From JAWVFM01 sp963771655 (GTDB lineage Bacteria; Actinomycetota; Thermoleophilia; Solirubrobacterales; 70-9): a stretch of 64,000 bases of DNA. Positions 41,686 through 50,328 of this stretch are shown here, in pieces. A model generated the notes under the pieces. That model did not search any database. It saw nothing but the letters and a program-made list of their open reading frames with translations, and was not told the DNA's origin. The translations under genes and the position numbers were made by a program. The stretch is from assembly GCA_963771655.1 (NCBI GenBank), contig CAVYUG010000004.1, positions 248,001 to 312,000 of the forward strand, given 5' to 3'. How positions within the stretch are numbered: the stretch's first letter is position 1; every line of letters starts with the position of its first letter.

Positions 41686-42455
41686 GCGCCCGAACGCGAT
41701 CGATCATCGGCATCGTGACGTGGCGGACGCTGCACCGGATGTACACGAACCCCTCGCTGCTCCTTCCCTCGCTCATCTTCCCGCTGTTCTTCTTCACGGC
41801 CTTCGCCGGCGGCCTCTCCGCGATCTCGAAGGTCCCGGGCTTCGACTTCTCGAGCGGCTACACGGCTTTCCAGTTCGTGTTCGTCCTGCTCCAGGCGTCG
41901 GCGTTCGGGGGCGTGTTCACGGGCTTCGGGATCGCCGCCGACTTCGAGTCCGGATTCGCGAGGCGGTTGATGCTGGCGGCGTCGAACCGCCTGGCGATCG
42001 TCGCCGGCTACTCGCTGGCGGCCCTCATCCGCGCGTGCATCACGATGGCGATCCTCTTCGTCGTCGCGATCATCGCCGGCATGCAGGTTGGCGGCGACGG
42101 TGTGGACCTTGGCGGCCTCGTGATCCTCGCACTCCTCGTCAACCTCTCGGCGGGGCTCTTCGCCGCGGGCGTCGCGATGCGGCTGCGCACGATCCAGGCC
42201 GGGCCGCTGATGCAGATTCCCGTCTTCCTCATCCTCTTCACCGCGCCGGTGTTCGTGCCGCTCAGCCTGCTGAAGGGCTGGATCAGCGCCGTCGCGCCGC
42301 TCAACCCGATCACGCGCCTCTTGGAGACGGGCCGGGGCTTCATCGCCGGCGAGCCGACGGTTGTCCTCGGCGCCTTCGCGCTCGCACTTGGCCTCGCGGC
42401 CGTGTTCTGCGTGTGGGCGATCCGCGGGATGCGAAGCGCCGAGCGCTCAGCCTAG
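41682..42455 (+). CDS. ABC-2 type permease (DrrB-like), second
   Basis: A 257-residue paralogue of the preceding permease. It starts at GTG 41682, again overlapping the preceding stop as GTGA. About six helices are seen. 'DFESGFARRLMLAASNRLAI' corresponds to the NDVETGF block of the first permease, and 'APLNPITRLLETGRGFIAGEP' to its NPVSYLVEG block. The two together suggest a heteromeric exporter. Nothing further of note follows before metF. Confidence 0.9.
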   Translation: MSARTRSIIGIVTWRTLHRMYTNPSLLLPSLIFPLFFFTAFAGGLSAISKVPGFDFSSGYTAFQFVFVLLQASAFGGVFTGFGIAADFESGFARRLMLAASNRLAIVAGYSLAALIRACITMAILFVVAIIAGMQVGGDGVDLGGLVILALLVNLSAGLFAAGVAMRLRTIQAGPLMQIPVFLILFTAPVFVPLSLLKGWISAVAPLNPITRLLETGRGFIAGEPTVVLGAFALALGLAAVFCVWAIRGMRSAERSA

Positions 42456-42558
42456 TCGGCGGTCGCGGCGCCAGCCGCGATGAAGCAGCTGGCGAGCGAT
42501 GAGGCACCGCACCCCGGGCGCACGCAAGGGACCTGGCGAGCTGAGCGAACCCCCGCTC

Positions 42559-42564
42559 TACCAT
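42559..42564 (+). promoter_or_regulatory. Putative leaderless -10 box for metF
   Basis: TACCAT lies 8 bases before the ATG at 42573, which supports this start against codons further upstream. Confidence 0.45.
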
Positions 42565-42572
42565 CCCGCATC

Positions 42573-43487
42573 ATGCGCATCGACGAGATCCTCGCCGGCG
42601 ACGAGCCGTGCTTCTCGGTCGAGTTCTTCCCCCCGAAGACACCCGAGGGCGTCGAGCAGCTCTTCGCGACGGTCGAGGCGCTCAAGCCGCTGGAGCCCGA
42701 CTTCGTCTCTGTCACCTACGGCGCCGGGGGCGCCACCCGCGACGGGACGGTCGAGATCGCCGACCGCGTTCACCGCGAGCACGGCCTCGAGACCATGGCT
42801 CACCTCTCGTGCGTCGGGGAAACGCGCGAGGGGCTCACGGCGATCCTCGATCGCTTCGCCTCGATCGGGGTGGACAACGTCCTCGCTCTCCGCGGTGACC
42901 CGCCGCGCGGCGAAGCCGACTTCCAAGCGCCCGAGGGCGGCCTGGAGAGCGCCGCCGACCTGACGGCCTTCATCGCGGAGTCGTACGAGTTCGCGATCGG
43001 CGGAGCGTGCTTCCCGGAGGTGCATCCCGAGGCGCCGAGCCTCGAGGCCGACCTCGCCTACCTCAAGACCAAGGTCGACGCGGGCGCGCGCTTCCTGATC
43101 ACGCAGCTCTTCTTCGACAACGGCGCATACTTCGACTTCGTCGCCGCGGCCCGTGAGAGGGGAATCGACGTGCCGATCATCCCCGGCGTGATCCCGATCG
43201 CGACCTACCCCCAGGTCGCGCGGATCTGCGACCTCTGCGACGCCTCGATCCCGCCCGAGCTCGACCAGGCCATGCGCGAGCTCGGTGGAGACACCGAGGC
43301 CGAGGGCCTGCTCGGGGTCGCCTACGCCGCTCGACAATGCGAGGAGCTGCTCGCGGCGGGCGCGCCGGGGATCCACTTCTACGCCCTGAATCGGGCGCCC
43401 GGAACCCGTGCCGTGCTCGCTGCCCTGCGCGCCTCGCGACCGTGGGAGCGCGCGAAGGCGGCGCGAGCGGTCCTGCCCGCTTCATAG
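42573..43487 (+). CDS. metF: Methylenetetrahydrofolate reductase
   Basis: A 304-residue FAD-containing barrel that reduces 5,10-methylene-THF to 5-methyl-THF, the methyl donor for methionine synthesis. Diagnostic stretches are 'FSVEFFPPKTPEG', 'DFVSVTYGAGGATRDGT', 'AHLSCVGETREGL', 'NVLALRGDPPRGE', 'FLITQLFFDNGAYFDFV' and 'IIPGVIPIATYPQ'. The length is normal for the bacterial enzyme. The frame is open upstream, but TACCAT 8 bases before ATG 42573 and the family start 'MRIDEIL' fix the start. It is an independent gene. Confidence 0.95.
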   Translation: MRIDEILAGDEPCFSVEFFPPKTPEGVEQLFATVEALKPLEPDFVSVTYGAGGATRDGTVEIADRVHREHGLETMAHLSCVGETREGLTAILDRFASIGVDNVLALRGDPPRGEADFQAPEGGLESAADLTAFIAESYEFAIGGACFPEVHPEAPSLEADLAYLKTKVDAGARFLITQLFFDNGAYFDFVAAARERGIDVPIIPGVIPIATYPQVARICDLCDASIPPELDQAMRELGGDTEAEGLLGVAYAARQCEELLAAGAPGIHFYALNRAPGTRAVLAALRASRPWERAKAARAVLPAS

Positions 43488-43500
43488 ACTTTCGTCCCAG

Positions 43501-44349
43501 ATGATGCAGACGGGGGAATTCCGGTTCCGCGGTCAGCGCGTTGAGTACGACGTGCACGGCGACGGCGAGCGCGCGCTGGTGCTCATCCACGGGCTCCTGA
43601 TGAACAGGCGGATGTACGACCCGCTCGCGCCCGAGCTCGCCTCGCGGGGCTTCAAGGTCGTCACCGTCGACCTCGTGGGACACGGCGCATCCAGCCGACC
43701 AGACGACGTGCGAGCCCACTCGATGATGATCTACGCCGACCTGGTGGCCGAGCTCGTCGAGCACCTGCAGCTCGACCGTCCGGTTGTCGGCGGCACCTCC
43801 CTCGGTGCCAACGTGACCTTGGAGCTCGCCTATCGCCACCCGGAGTCCGCCCGGGCGCTGCTGATCGAGATGCCCGTGCTCGAGCATGCGCTGACCGCCG
43901 TCGGGCTGATCTTCCTGCCGGTCATGCTCGGACTTCAGCTCGGGCGGCCGGTGCTGAAGCTCGTTGCGGCGGGCGCCAGACGGGTTCCGCGAACCAACTA
44001 CCTCGTCGACGTCGGCCTCGACTGGATCCGCCAGGACCCGGAGCCGTCGCTGGCGGTTCTCCGTGGCCTCATGTTCGGCGAGATCGGGCCGACCCGCCGG
44101 CAGCGCAAGGAGATCGGCCACCCGGCCCTCGTGATCGGGCACCACAACGACCCGCTGCACCCGTTCTCCGACTCGGGCATGGTCGTCGAGGAGATGCAGG
44201 GAGCGCGCCTCGTCGAGGCGACCTCGATCCTTGAGTGGCGGCTCAACCCGGGTCGCCTGAACGAGGAGCTCGCGCGGTTCCTCGACGAGGCCTACGCGCA
44301 GCCGGGCGCCGAGCGGCGTGCCGAGCGGCGCTCCTCCTCGGCCGCCTGA
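43501..44349 (+). CDS. Alpha/beta-fold hydrolase
   Basis: A 282-residue hydrolase. 'ALVLIHGLLMNRRMYDPLAP' forms the oxyanion loop, 'VTVDLVGHGASSRPD' follows, and the nucleophile is the Ser of 'VVGGTSLGANVTLELA'. The acid is probably in 'VIGHHNDPLHPFSDS'. The expected final histidine is not obvious: the region reads 'EATSILEWRLNPGRLN', where many relatives have a His in the first part. It may be a non-hydrolytic relative or use another residue. TAGACT lies 10 bases before the first ATG. Confidence 0.82.
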   Translation: MMQTGEFRFRGQRVEYDVHGDGERALVLIHGLLMNRRMYDPLAPELASRGFKVVTVDLVGHGASSRPDDVRAHSMMIYADLVAELVEHLQLDRPVVGGTSLGANVTLELAYRHPESARALLIEMPVLEHALTAVGLIFLPVMLGLQLGRPVLKLVAAGARRVPRTNYLVDVGLDWIRQDPEPSLAVLRGLMFGEIGPTRRQRKEIGHPALVIGHHNDPLHPFSDSGMVVEEMQGARLVEATSILEWRLNPGRLNEELARFLDEAYAQPGAERRAERRSSSAA

Positions 44350-44391
44350 GCCTGGCCTTAGGCCGAGCCGCTACCCTCGCCAACTCCCGAA

Positions 44392-45150
44392 ATGGCCTCG
44401 CGAAAGGAAGAGAAGGAGCGCCTGCGCCAGGAGCGGCTCGACGCCGAGCGGCACGAGCAGGACCAGCAGCACCGGCGGCTCGTCGTCGGGTACGCCTCGG
44501 CGGGCGTCCTCGCCGCGCTCATCCTCGTGGGCGCGGTGATCGCGATCACGAGCTCCGGCGGGGGCGGCTCGTCCAGCGGGACGCCCGAAAGCGCCCACGT
44601 CGACCTCTCCGTCGGCAGCCTCAACGGCGTCACCCCAGATGACCGCGAGGGGACGCCCCCGCCCACGTTGAAGATCGCGAGCCTCGGGGCCGCGGCGAAG
44701 GCCGCAGGCTGCACCCTGACGCTGAACCTCCCTGACTACGGGCACAAGCACGTGAAGCCGGGGACGAAGGTGGCCTACAACGGTGAGCCGCCGACCTCCG
44801 GGAACCACGTCTTCCCGCCCTTCCAGCAGGCCGACGGCGCCTACTCGGAGGAGCCGGCGCTGCTCGACGTCGTCCACTCGCTCGAACACAGCCGGGTCGA
44901 GTTCGAGTACGCGCCCGACCTCCCCGAGTCCGACCAGCTCGCGATCAAGGGCGTCTTCGACAAGAGCCCGAGCGGAATCCTGATGTTCCCGAACAAGCAG
45001 CTTCCCGACCAGGTTGCCGTCGCCGCCTGGCGCAACCGGATGAACTGCCCCAAGTACGAGGGCTCGAAGACCCTCGACGCCCTCGCCGACTTCCGCGATC
45101 GGTTCCGCGGGGTCGCCGGGCGCGAGTTCGGCTTCCCGATCAACCCGTAG
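44392..45150 (+). CDS. DUF3105 family membrane-anchored protein
   Basis: A 252-residue protein. The N-terminal ~30 residues are a highly charged coiled stretch ('KEEKERLRQERLDAERHEQDQQHRR' region). One transmembrane helix follows (about residues 36-54), then a Gly/Ser linker and the DUF3105 domain: 'YGHKHVKPGTKVAYNGEPPTSGNHVF', 'YSEEPALLDVVHSLEHSRVEFEY' and the late 'WRNRMNCPKYEG'. The conserved His and Cys residues suggest metal or redox chemistry outside the membrane. The family has no established function. Confidence 0.88.
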   Translation: MASRKEEKERLRQERLDAERHEQDQQHRRLVVGYASAGVLAALILVGAVIAITSSGGGGSSSGTPESAHVDLSVGSLNGVTPDDREGTPPPTLKIASLGAAAKAAGCTLTLNLPDYGHKHVKPGTKVAYNGEPPTSGNHVFPPFQQADGAYSEEPALLDVVHSLEHSRVEFEYAPDLPESDQLAIKGVFDKSPSGILMFPNKQLPDQVAVAAWRNRMNCPKYEGSKTLDALADFRDRFRGVAGREFGFPINP

Positions 45151-45171
45151 CGGCGAGCTCGTGGTGGCGCC

Positions 45172-45918
45172 GTGACCGAGCTTCCAGAACGGCCGGTCGC
45201 GCTCGTCACCGGCGCGTCGAGCGGCATCGGCGAGGCAACCGTCCGCGCCCTCGCCGCCGTGGGCTTCGACACGATCGCCGCGGCGCGGCGCATCGAGCGC
45301 TGCGAGGAGCTCGCGCGCGAGGTCTCCGGGCGGGCGCTGCCGCTTGATGCGGCCGACCCGGCGTCGGTCGAGGCCATGGCCGCGCGGATCGGCGAGGTGG
45401 ACGTGATCGTCCACTCCGCCGGGGGCGCCCACGGGCTCGAGCGCATGGAGGAGGCCGTCGACGAGAAGTGGCGGACGATGTACGAGTCCAACGTGCTCGG
45501 CGTCGTGCGCGTCACGCGGGCGCTCCTACCGGCGCTCCGGGCGAGCGAGGGCGGGCACATCGTGATCGTCGGCTCAGTCGCGGGCCAGGAGATCTACGAG
45601 GGCGGCGGCGGCTACACCGCCGCGAAGCACGCCGTCAACGCCGTCGCGCGGACTCTCCGCCTCGAGCTCCTGGCCGACGGCATCCGCGTCACCGAGGTTG
45701 CCCCGGGCCTGGTGGAGACGGAGTTCTCCCTGGTCCGGTTCGGCGGCGACGAGGAGCGTGCGGCGAACGTCTATGCGGGCATGAAGCCCCTGACCGCCGA
45801 GGACGTCGCCGACGTGATCGCCTTCGCCGTCACCCGCCCCCCGCACGTCGACCTCGACTACATCGGCGTCATGCCCACCGCCCAGGCGGCGGCGACCGTG
45901 GTCCACCGCGAGGGCTGA
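45172..45918 (+). CDS. SDR-family NAD(P)-dependent oxidoreductase
   Basis: A 248-residue classical short-chain dehydrogenase. 'ALVTGASSGIGEATV' binds the cofactor, and an arginine pair ('AAARRIER') suggests NADPH. 'HSAGG' replaces the usual NNAG. The active-site serine is in 'IVIVGSVAGQE', and the tyrosine and lysine are in 'GYTAAKHAVNAV'. The N- and C-termini resemble YdfG-type 3-hydroxyacid/serine dehydrogenases. The start is GTG 45172, 21 bases after the DUF3105 stop. The substrate is unknown. Confidence 0.9.
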   Translation: MTELPERPVALVTGASSGIGEATVRALAAVGFDTIAAARRIERCEELAREVSGRALPLDAADPASVEAMAARIGEVDVIVHSAGGAHGLERMEEAVDEKWRTMYESNVLGVVRVTRALLPALRASEGGHIVIVGSVAGQEIYEGGGGYTAAKHAVNAVARTLRLELLADGIRVTEVAPGLVETEFSLVRFGGDEERAANVYAGMKPLTAEDVADVIAFAVTRPPHVDLDYIGVMPTAQAAATVVHREG

Positions 45919-45965
45919 GCAACCAGCGGGCGGCTCCCGGTCGGCATTTCGGCTTGCGCGGGGAG

Positions 45966-45989
45966 GTTGACCCGAATTACTCGGGCAAA
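45966..45989. repeat. Palindromic intergenic element, copy 1
   Basis: GTTGACCCGAATTACTCGGG followed by CAAA. It matches 60405-60428 in 22 of 24 positions. The centre CCCGA-ATTAC-TCGGG can fold, and GTT/AAA-type flanks extend the stem. Outer arms GCGCGGG and CCCGCGC also pair. It lies between two convergent genes, as does copy 2, so a bidirectional terminator role is plausible. Confidence 0.6.
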
Positions 45990-46004
45990 GTCGCCCGCGC
46001 GCGG

Positions 46005-46970
46005 TCAGGTTCGCCGATAGGCGGGGAAGAACGCTTCGGTCGCGTCCTCTTCGCTTCCCCGTTCCGTGCCGGCGGCGGCGAGGCTCCGATAGGCGCTGGG
46101 ATCGCAACCCACCTCGTGCGTGCGGAACGGCGCCTCGGCGTTCGCGAAGCCGCCTTTGAAGCGCTCGAGGCCGTCACCGGGCTCGAGCCCTCCGCCGAGG
46201 TTGAGCGGGAGGGCGAGCTCGTCGGCGAGGTCGAGCATCGCCGAGACCACGTTCTTGAACGGCGAGTCGGCCCGCGCGGCGTCGGCCGTGCCGCCGAGGA
46301 AGTAGTGAAGGTGGCCGTCGGACACCGCTGCAATGGCGGATGCTGCCCCCTCGCCGCCCTCCCTTCGCGCGACGAGGAGCCATGAGCGCTCGAATTCCAG
46401 CACCGCATCGATGTACGAGCGGTCGAAGAAGTAGCGCTCCCCGGCGCCGGCCGCGCGCATGGTCTCGGTATACGCGGCGAGGAAACCCGCCCGGTCGCCG
46501 TCGGAGCTGAGGGGCCCGGCGGTGACCTCAACCCCGTACCCGCGCCGCTCGTTCTGACGGATCTGCTCGGCGAGGCGCCGGCGGACGGCGCGAGGGCGCG
46601 CCGTGTCGTGAACGAGGACACGACCCCGCTCGCTCGCACCCCCGAGGAACGGCGGTCCCGAGAGGCGCTCGCGCGCGAAAAGGCTGACGAGCCCCGTTGC
46701 GCTCCAATCGACGTCCGCGCCGGCGGGCGCATCCCCCTCGTCGCCCTCCACCGCGCTTCCCGGATACCCGTACGCCGAGACGGCATCGACGCGGTCCGAT
46801 CCGGGGATCTCCCTCACCACCACCGCAAGCGAGGCGGTTCGGCCGCCGGAGCGCACGCGCAGGGTGTGCGTGACCCCCTCGGCGCGATGGAACGCCGGCG
46901 AGCGGAAGAAGTCGCCCTCCGAGGCAGCGAGGGCGCCGCCGTCGGCATTCAGCTCGGCGGTTGCTCCCAC
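46005..46970 (-). CDS. FemAB/BioF2-like GNAT-fold acyltransferase
   Basis: A 321-residue protein with the Acetyltransf_6 (BioF2-like) fold. Signs are the opening 'FFRSPAFHRAEGVTHTLRV', the middle 'QNERRGYGVEVTAGPLSSD', 'AAYTETMRAAGAGERYFFDRSYI', and the last half with 'SDGHLHYFLGGTADAARADSP' and 'LNLGGGLEPGDGLERFKGGF'. FemAB-type enzymes add amino acids or acyl groups to cell-wall or glycan precursors, and such genes are common in exopolysaccharide loci. The GTG start at 46970 overlaps the GNAT gene upstream by 22 bases. Confidence 0.8.
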   Translation of the reverse strand: MGATAELNADGGALAASEGDFFRSPAFHRAEGVTHTLRVRSGGRTASLAVVVREIPGSDRVDAVSAYGYPGSAVEGDEGDAPAGADVDWSATGLVSLFARERLSGPPFLGGASERGRVLVHDTARPRAVRRRLAEQIRQNERRGYGVEVTAGPLSSDGDRAGFLAAYTETMRAAGAGERYFFDRSYIDAVLEFERSWLLVARREGGEGAASAIAAVSDGHLHYFLGGTADAARADSPFKNVVSAMLDLADELALPLNLGGGLEPGDGLERFKGGFANAEAPFRTHEVGCDPSAYRSLAAAGTERGSEEDATEAFFPAYRRT

Positions 46971-47485
46971 CCGGTGAACTCCTCGGGCAGAAGGCCCCAG
47001 ATCTGGTTGTCGACGCGCTCCTCGCCGCGGACGATCGCGGCGCGCATCGTTCCCTCCTGGCGGAAGCCGAGCCGGGTCACGACGTGCTGCGCGGGCACGT
47101 TCGTCGCCGGAATCTCCGCGTGGATCCGGTGCGCGCCGTGATCCCGGAAGGCGGCGACGCAGGCCTGCCGCTCTGCCTCCCCCGCCACGCCCTGTCCCCA
47201 CGCCGACGGGTCGCCGACGAGCACCGCGAGCTCCGGGCCCGTCTCGCGCTCCAGCCCGAACAGCGCGACGAAGCCGACGGGCTCGGCCCCGCCGTCGAGC
47301 ACGATCGCCCACTTGCGGTCGCGACTTTTGTCCATCGCGCGCTCGACCCAGCCGCGGGCATCGTCGGCCGTGAACGACTCCCGCCTTCCGACAAGGTCGG
47401 CCGTGACGCGCTCGTCGGTGAACCAACGCTGCACCGCCGGAGCATCATCAGGCGCGAAATCGCGAAGCTCGATCATCGGGGTCAT
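46949..47485 (-). CDS. GNAT-family N-acetyltransferase (RimJ/RimL-like)
   Basis: A 178-residue acetyltransferase. The acetyl-CoA region is in 'ELAVLVGDPSAWGQGVAGEA', with Q/RxxGxG/A spacing, and the C-terminal 'ATNVPAQHVVTRLGFRQEGTM' is characteristic of the RimJ/RimL group. 'MIELRDFAPDDAPAVQRWF' begins the fold. It may acetylate an amino-sugar intermediate of the neighbouring glycan genes or a ribosomal protein; the context favours the former, with low certainty. Confidence 0.88.
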   Translation of the reverse strand: MTPMIELRDFAPDDAPAVQRWFTDERVTADLVGRRESFTADDARGWVERAMDKSRDRKWAIVLDGGAEPVGFVALFGLERETGPELAVLVGDPSAWGQGVAGEAERQACVAAFRDHGAHRIHAEIPATNVPAQHVVTRLGFRQEGTMRAAIVRGEERVDNQIWGLLPEEFTGWEQPPS

Positions 47486-47511
47486 CGGGCCGCGGTGAGG
47501 CTAGATGATCC

Positions 47512-48084
47512 CTAGCCGTAGAGGCCGTGGCCGGTCACGAGCAGTCGCGCCGTTCGTCCGAGGATCCTGAGGTCGAGCCGGATGCTTCGGTTGTCGACGT
47601 ACCAGACGTCGAGCTCGATCCTCTCGCTCCACGGGATGCCCGCCCGGCCGTTGACCTGGGCCCAGCCCGTCAGCCCGGGCTTCACCTCGAGCCGTCGCCG
47701 CTGCTCGCGGGAGTAGAGCTCGGCTTGAGCCGGCAGCGTCGGCCGCGGGCCCACGATCGCCATCTCCCCGCGGAGGACGTTGACGAGGTTCGGCAGCTCG
47801 TCGAGCGAGAGCCGCCGGAGGAGGCGTCCGACCCCGGTGACCCTGGGATCGCCCTCCAAGACCGGGGTGCCCACCCCCACCGGATCAGCTCCGCGGTGCA
47901 TCGTGCGCAGCTTGTAGAGGTCGAATTCCCGCCCGTCACGGCCCGCGCGGCGCTGGCGATAGATGACGGGCCCGCGCGAGGTCAGCTTGATCGCGACCCC
48001 TGCCACGGCGAGGACCGGCGAGGCGAGGAGCAGGCCCAAGCCCGCGAGAACAACGTCGACGGCACGCGGCAGACCGCGCGTCAT
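47512..48084 (-). CDS. Phosphoglycosyl transferase (bacterial sugar transferase, PglC-like)
   Basis: A 190-residue monotopic sugar-phosphate transferase. It moves a sugar-1-phosphate from a UDP-sugar to undecaprenyl phosphate, the first step of glycan assembly. The N-terminal hydrophobic re-entrant helix (about residues 7-26) is followed by 'YRQRRAGRDGREFDLYKLRTM', 'SLDELPNLVNVLRGEMAIVGPRP' (catalytic Asp-Glu pair) and 'KPGLTGWAQVNGR'. The small size marks it as the minimal PglC type, without the extra WcaJ membrane domain. The ATG at 48084 overlaps the preceding stop as ATGA. Confidence 0.93.
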   Translation of the reverse strand: MTRGLPRAVDVVLAGLGLLLASPVLAVAGVAIKLTSRGPVIYRQRRAGRDGREFDLYKLRTMHRGADPVGVGTPVLEGDPRVTGVGRLLRRLSLDELPNLVNVLRGEMAIVGPRPTLPAQAELYSREQRRRLEVKPGLTGWAQVNGRAGIPWSERIELDVWYVDNRSIRLDLRILGRTARLLVTGHGLYG

Positions 48085-49205
48085 CGGGTCCCCTCCGCCT
48101 TCTCCCACGTCGTCGGCACGCCGCGGCGTACGTAATCCCAGAGCCCGAGCGCGCTGGCCGCGGTCATAACGACGTAGTAGCGGGCGATGTGGAGGGGCCG
48201 GAGGGGCACCACCGACGCCAGCGCCGCGGCGGCGAGCACGGCGACCTGGACCGCGAGCGTCACCGCGTAGATGACCCCCTCGCCGAGCAGCGCGACGTTG
48301 GCCGCGAAGGCGATCACGTGCAGGATCGGCGAGGCGTAGCGAAGCAGCCGGTGGGAGTAGATCTCGAAGGCGTACGCGAGCCGGTACCCGCGGGGCGAGA
48401 GCATCCCGTGACGCAGGAGCGTCGCCCAGGCTCCGGTCAGCATGCGCCGCTTGCGGCCGAGCTCCGAGCCCAGCGTCGTCGCCATCGGCTCCTCGGCGAT
48501 AGCCGCCCGCTCGTAGACGGCACGCCAGCCCCGCTTTGTGAGCTCATAGGGGAGCGAGATGTCCTGTCCGCGGGTGGGCTCGAGCGCGATGTAGGCCTCA
48601 CGGCGCACCGCGTTGATGGCCCCGTTCCCCGCCGTGACACCCGCGAGGCTCGACTCGAGGGCGCGAACCGCCATCTCGTAGTGCCAGTAGAGGCCCTCCT
48701 GGTTCGAGCCGTCGCCGCCGCGGAGACGGAGCTGCCCGCAGACGTAGCCGACACGGTCCTCCCCGAGGCGGGCGACGAGGCGTCGGAGCGCCTGCGAAGA
48801 CCAGCGTGCGTTGGCGTCGGCGAAGGCGAGGACGTCTCCGCGCGCCCTCTCGACGCCGGCGTTCAGAGCCGCAACCTTCCCGCCCGGTTCCACGACCAGG
48901 ACGAGGTCGGCTCCGGCCCTCCGGGCGGCGTCGGCCGTGCCGTCGGAGGAGCCGTCGGACACCACGATCACCTCGAGCCGGTCACGCGGGTAGTCCAGCG
49001 CGAGCGCCGAGTCCATCCAGCCCGGCACGCTTGCCTCCTCGTCGCGCGCCGCGACGATGAGCGATACGAGCGGGAGCTCGCCGGGCTCCGCAGCAAGGGC
49101 GCCCGAGCGGCCCCTCGTGAGTGCCCACAGGACCAGCGGATAGCCGAGGTGCGTGTAGGCGAGCAGCCCGGCCGCGACCCAGAATGCGATGGCGATGGCC
49201 GTCAC
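48081..49205 (-). CDS. Membrane glycosyltransferase family 2
   Basis: A 374-residue processive-type GT2. It has one N-terminal helix (about residues 2-22). The catalytic domain contains 'SLIVAARDEEASVPGW', 'EVIVVSDGSSDGTAD', 'VLAFADANARW' (a DxN form of the DxD motif) and 'GQDISLPYELTKRGWRA'. About three C-terminal helices follow. It would use a nucleotide sugar to build a polymer across the membrane, similar in layout to hyaluronan or poly-GlcNAc synthases, though shorter. The GTG start overlaps the next gene's stop as GTGA. Confidence 0.9.
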   Translation of the reverse strand: MTAIAIAFWVAAGLLAYTHLGYPLVLWALTRGRSGALAAEPGELPLVSLIVAARDEEASVPGWMDSALALDYPRDRLEVIVVSDGSSDGTADAARRAGADLVLVVEPGGKVAALNAGVERARGDVLAFADANARWSSQALRRLVARLGEDRVGYVCGQLRLRGGDGSNQEGLYWHYEMAVRALESSLAGVTAGNGAINAVRREAYIALEPTRGQDISLPYELTKRGWRAVYERAAIAEEPMATTLGSELGRKRRMLTGAWATLLRHGMLSPRGYRLAYAFEIYSHRLLRYASPILHVIAFAANVALLGEGVIYAVTLAVQVAVLAAAALASVVPLRPLHIARYYVVMTAASALGLWDYVRRGVPTTWEKAEGTR

Positions 49206-50311
49206 GGGGCGAGGGCGCGGTAGAGGTCCAGCGTCCGGGCCGCCACAGCGTCCCACGAGTACGGCCCGGCCGCGGCCGCCGCGGCCGCCGCGGCGAGCTC
49301 CGACCGGGCGACGTCGTCGGTCAGGAGCTCGGCGATCGCAGCGCCCAGCGCGTCGGCGTCGCTCGCCGTGACGAGTCGCGCTGCGCCGGCGGCGGCCACC
49401 TCGCCGAACCCGCCCACGTCGCTCAACACGACCGGCTTGCCGAAGGCGAGGGCCGTGAACAGCACCCCGGACTGCTCCGCGTCGCGGTACGGGAGCGCGA
49501 CGACGTCCGCGCGGCGGAAAAACGCGGGCAGCTCGTTGTCGGCGACGAAACGGGAGACGAATCTCACACGCCCCCTCGCTCGCTCCGCCAGCTCCCGCAG
49601 TGGCTCCACCTCCATGCCGAGGGGGCGACCGACGACCCACAGCTCGGCGCCCTCGATCTCCGCGAACGCCTCGAGGAGGACGTCCACGCCCTTATACGGA
49701 CGAACGAGGCCGAAGAAGAGCACGACCGGCCCCTCGACCGTCGCTAGCTCGGAGGGCAGAGGCGCCTCGTCGGGGAGGCTCGTCAGGTAGTCGAAGGCGC
49801 CATGGGGGATCACGTGGACCCGATCGGGGTCAACCCCCGCCTTCTCGCGAAGGATTCCCGCGCCGTACTCCGACAGCGCGACGACGGCGTCCATCCGGGC
49901 GATCAGCCGTCGGATGCCTCGAGCGGCGCGCCCGTGCCAGGCCTCCCGCCGCAACCAGCCGTGCGGCGTGAGGACTCGCGGGCGCGCCCGGGGCAGCAGA
50001 TGCGCGTCGAGCCCGGGGAAGGTCAGCCACTGGTAGTGCGCTATGTCGGCTTGGAGCGAGCGCCGAAGACGCAGCATGTCGCCGAGGTGCTCGGCGCCCT
50101 TCACCGCGCGGCGCCCGCGCTGGTCCATGCGCTCCGCCGATCGGCGGTAGAACGCGTCGGTCACGCGGTACCCGTCGGCCTGCGGCACGGGGCCATGTGC
50201 GAAGTGGCTCGTGAGAAGCTCCACGTCAGCGCCCGCGCGCGCCAGTGCGGCCGCGAGGGAGCGGTCATAGGGCGGCGTATAGGCCGGCGGATCGACGAGC
50301 GCGACACGCAT
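49202..50311 (-). CDS. Glycosyltransferase family 4 protein
   Basis: A 369-residue GT-B fold glycosyltransferase. The N-terminal domain shows 'MRVALVDPPAYTPPYDRSLA', and the C-terminal domain shows 'VLFFGLVRPYKGVDVLLEAF', 'LPAFFRRADVVALPYRDAEQ' and 'ALAFGKPVVLSDVGGFGEV'. The usual acidic EX7E pair is altered to a D...Q/S arrangement, which occurs in some members. ATG 50311 is preferred over TTG 50317. It is divergent from the GT2 gene at 50329 with only 17 bases between starts, so promoters must overlap coding sequence. Confidence 0.9.
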   Translation of the reverse strand: MRVALVDPPAYTPPYDRSLAAALARAGADVELLTSHFAHGPVPQADGYRVTDAFYRRSAERMDQRGRRAVKGAEHLGDMLRLRRSLQADIAHYQWLTFPGLDAHLLPRARPRVLTPHGWLRREAWHGRAARGIRRLIARMDAVVALSEYGAGILREKAGVDPDRVHVIPHGAFDYLTSLPDEAPLPSELATVEGPVVLFFGLVRPYKGVDVLLEAFAEIEGAELWVVGRPLGMEVEPLRELAERARGRVRFVSRFVADNELPAFFRRADVVALPYRDAEQSGVLFTALAFGKPVVLSDVGGFGEVAAAGAARLVTASDADALGAAIAELLTDDVARSELAAAAAAAAAGPYSWDAVAARTLDLYRALAP

Positions 50312-50328
50312 CGGCAAGGATTCTCGCG

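Noticed and set aside
44371..45432. A long minus-strand frame opposite the DUF3105 and SDR genes
   Set aside because: It is a shadow frame. The plus strand carries DUF3105 and a full SDR motif set.
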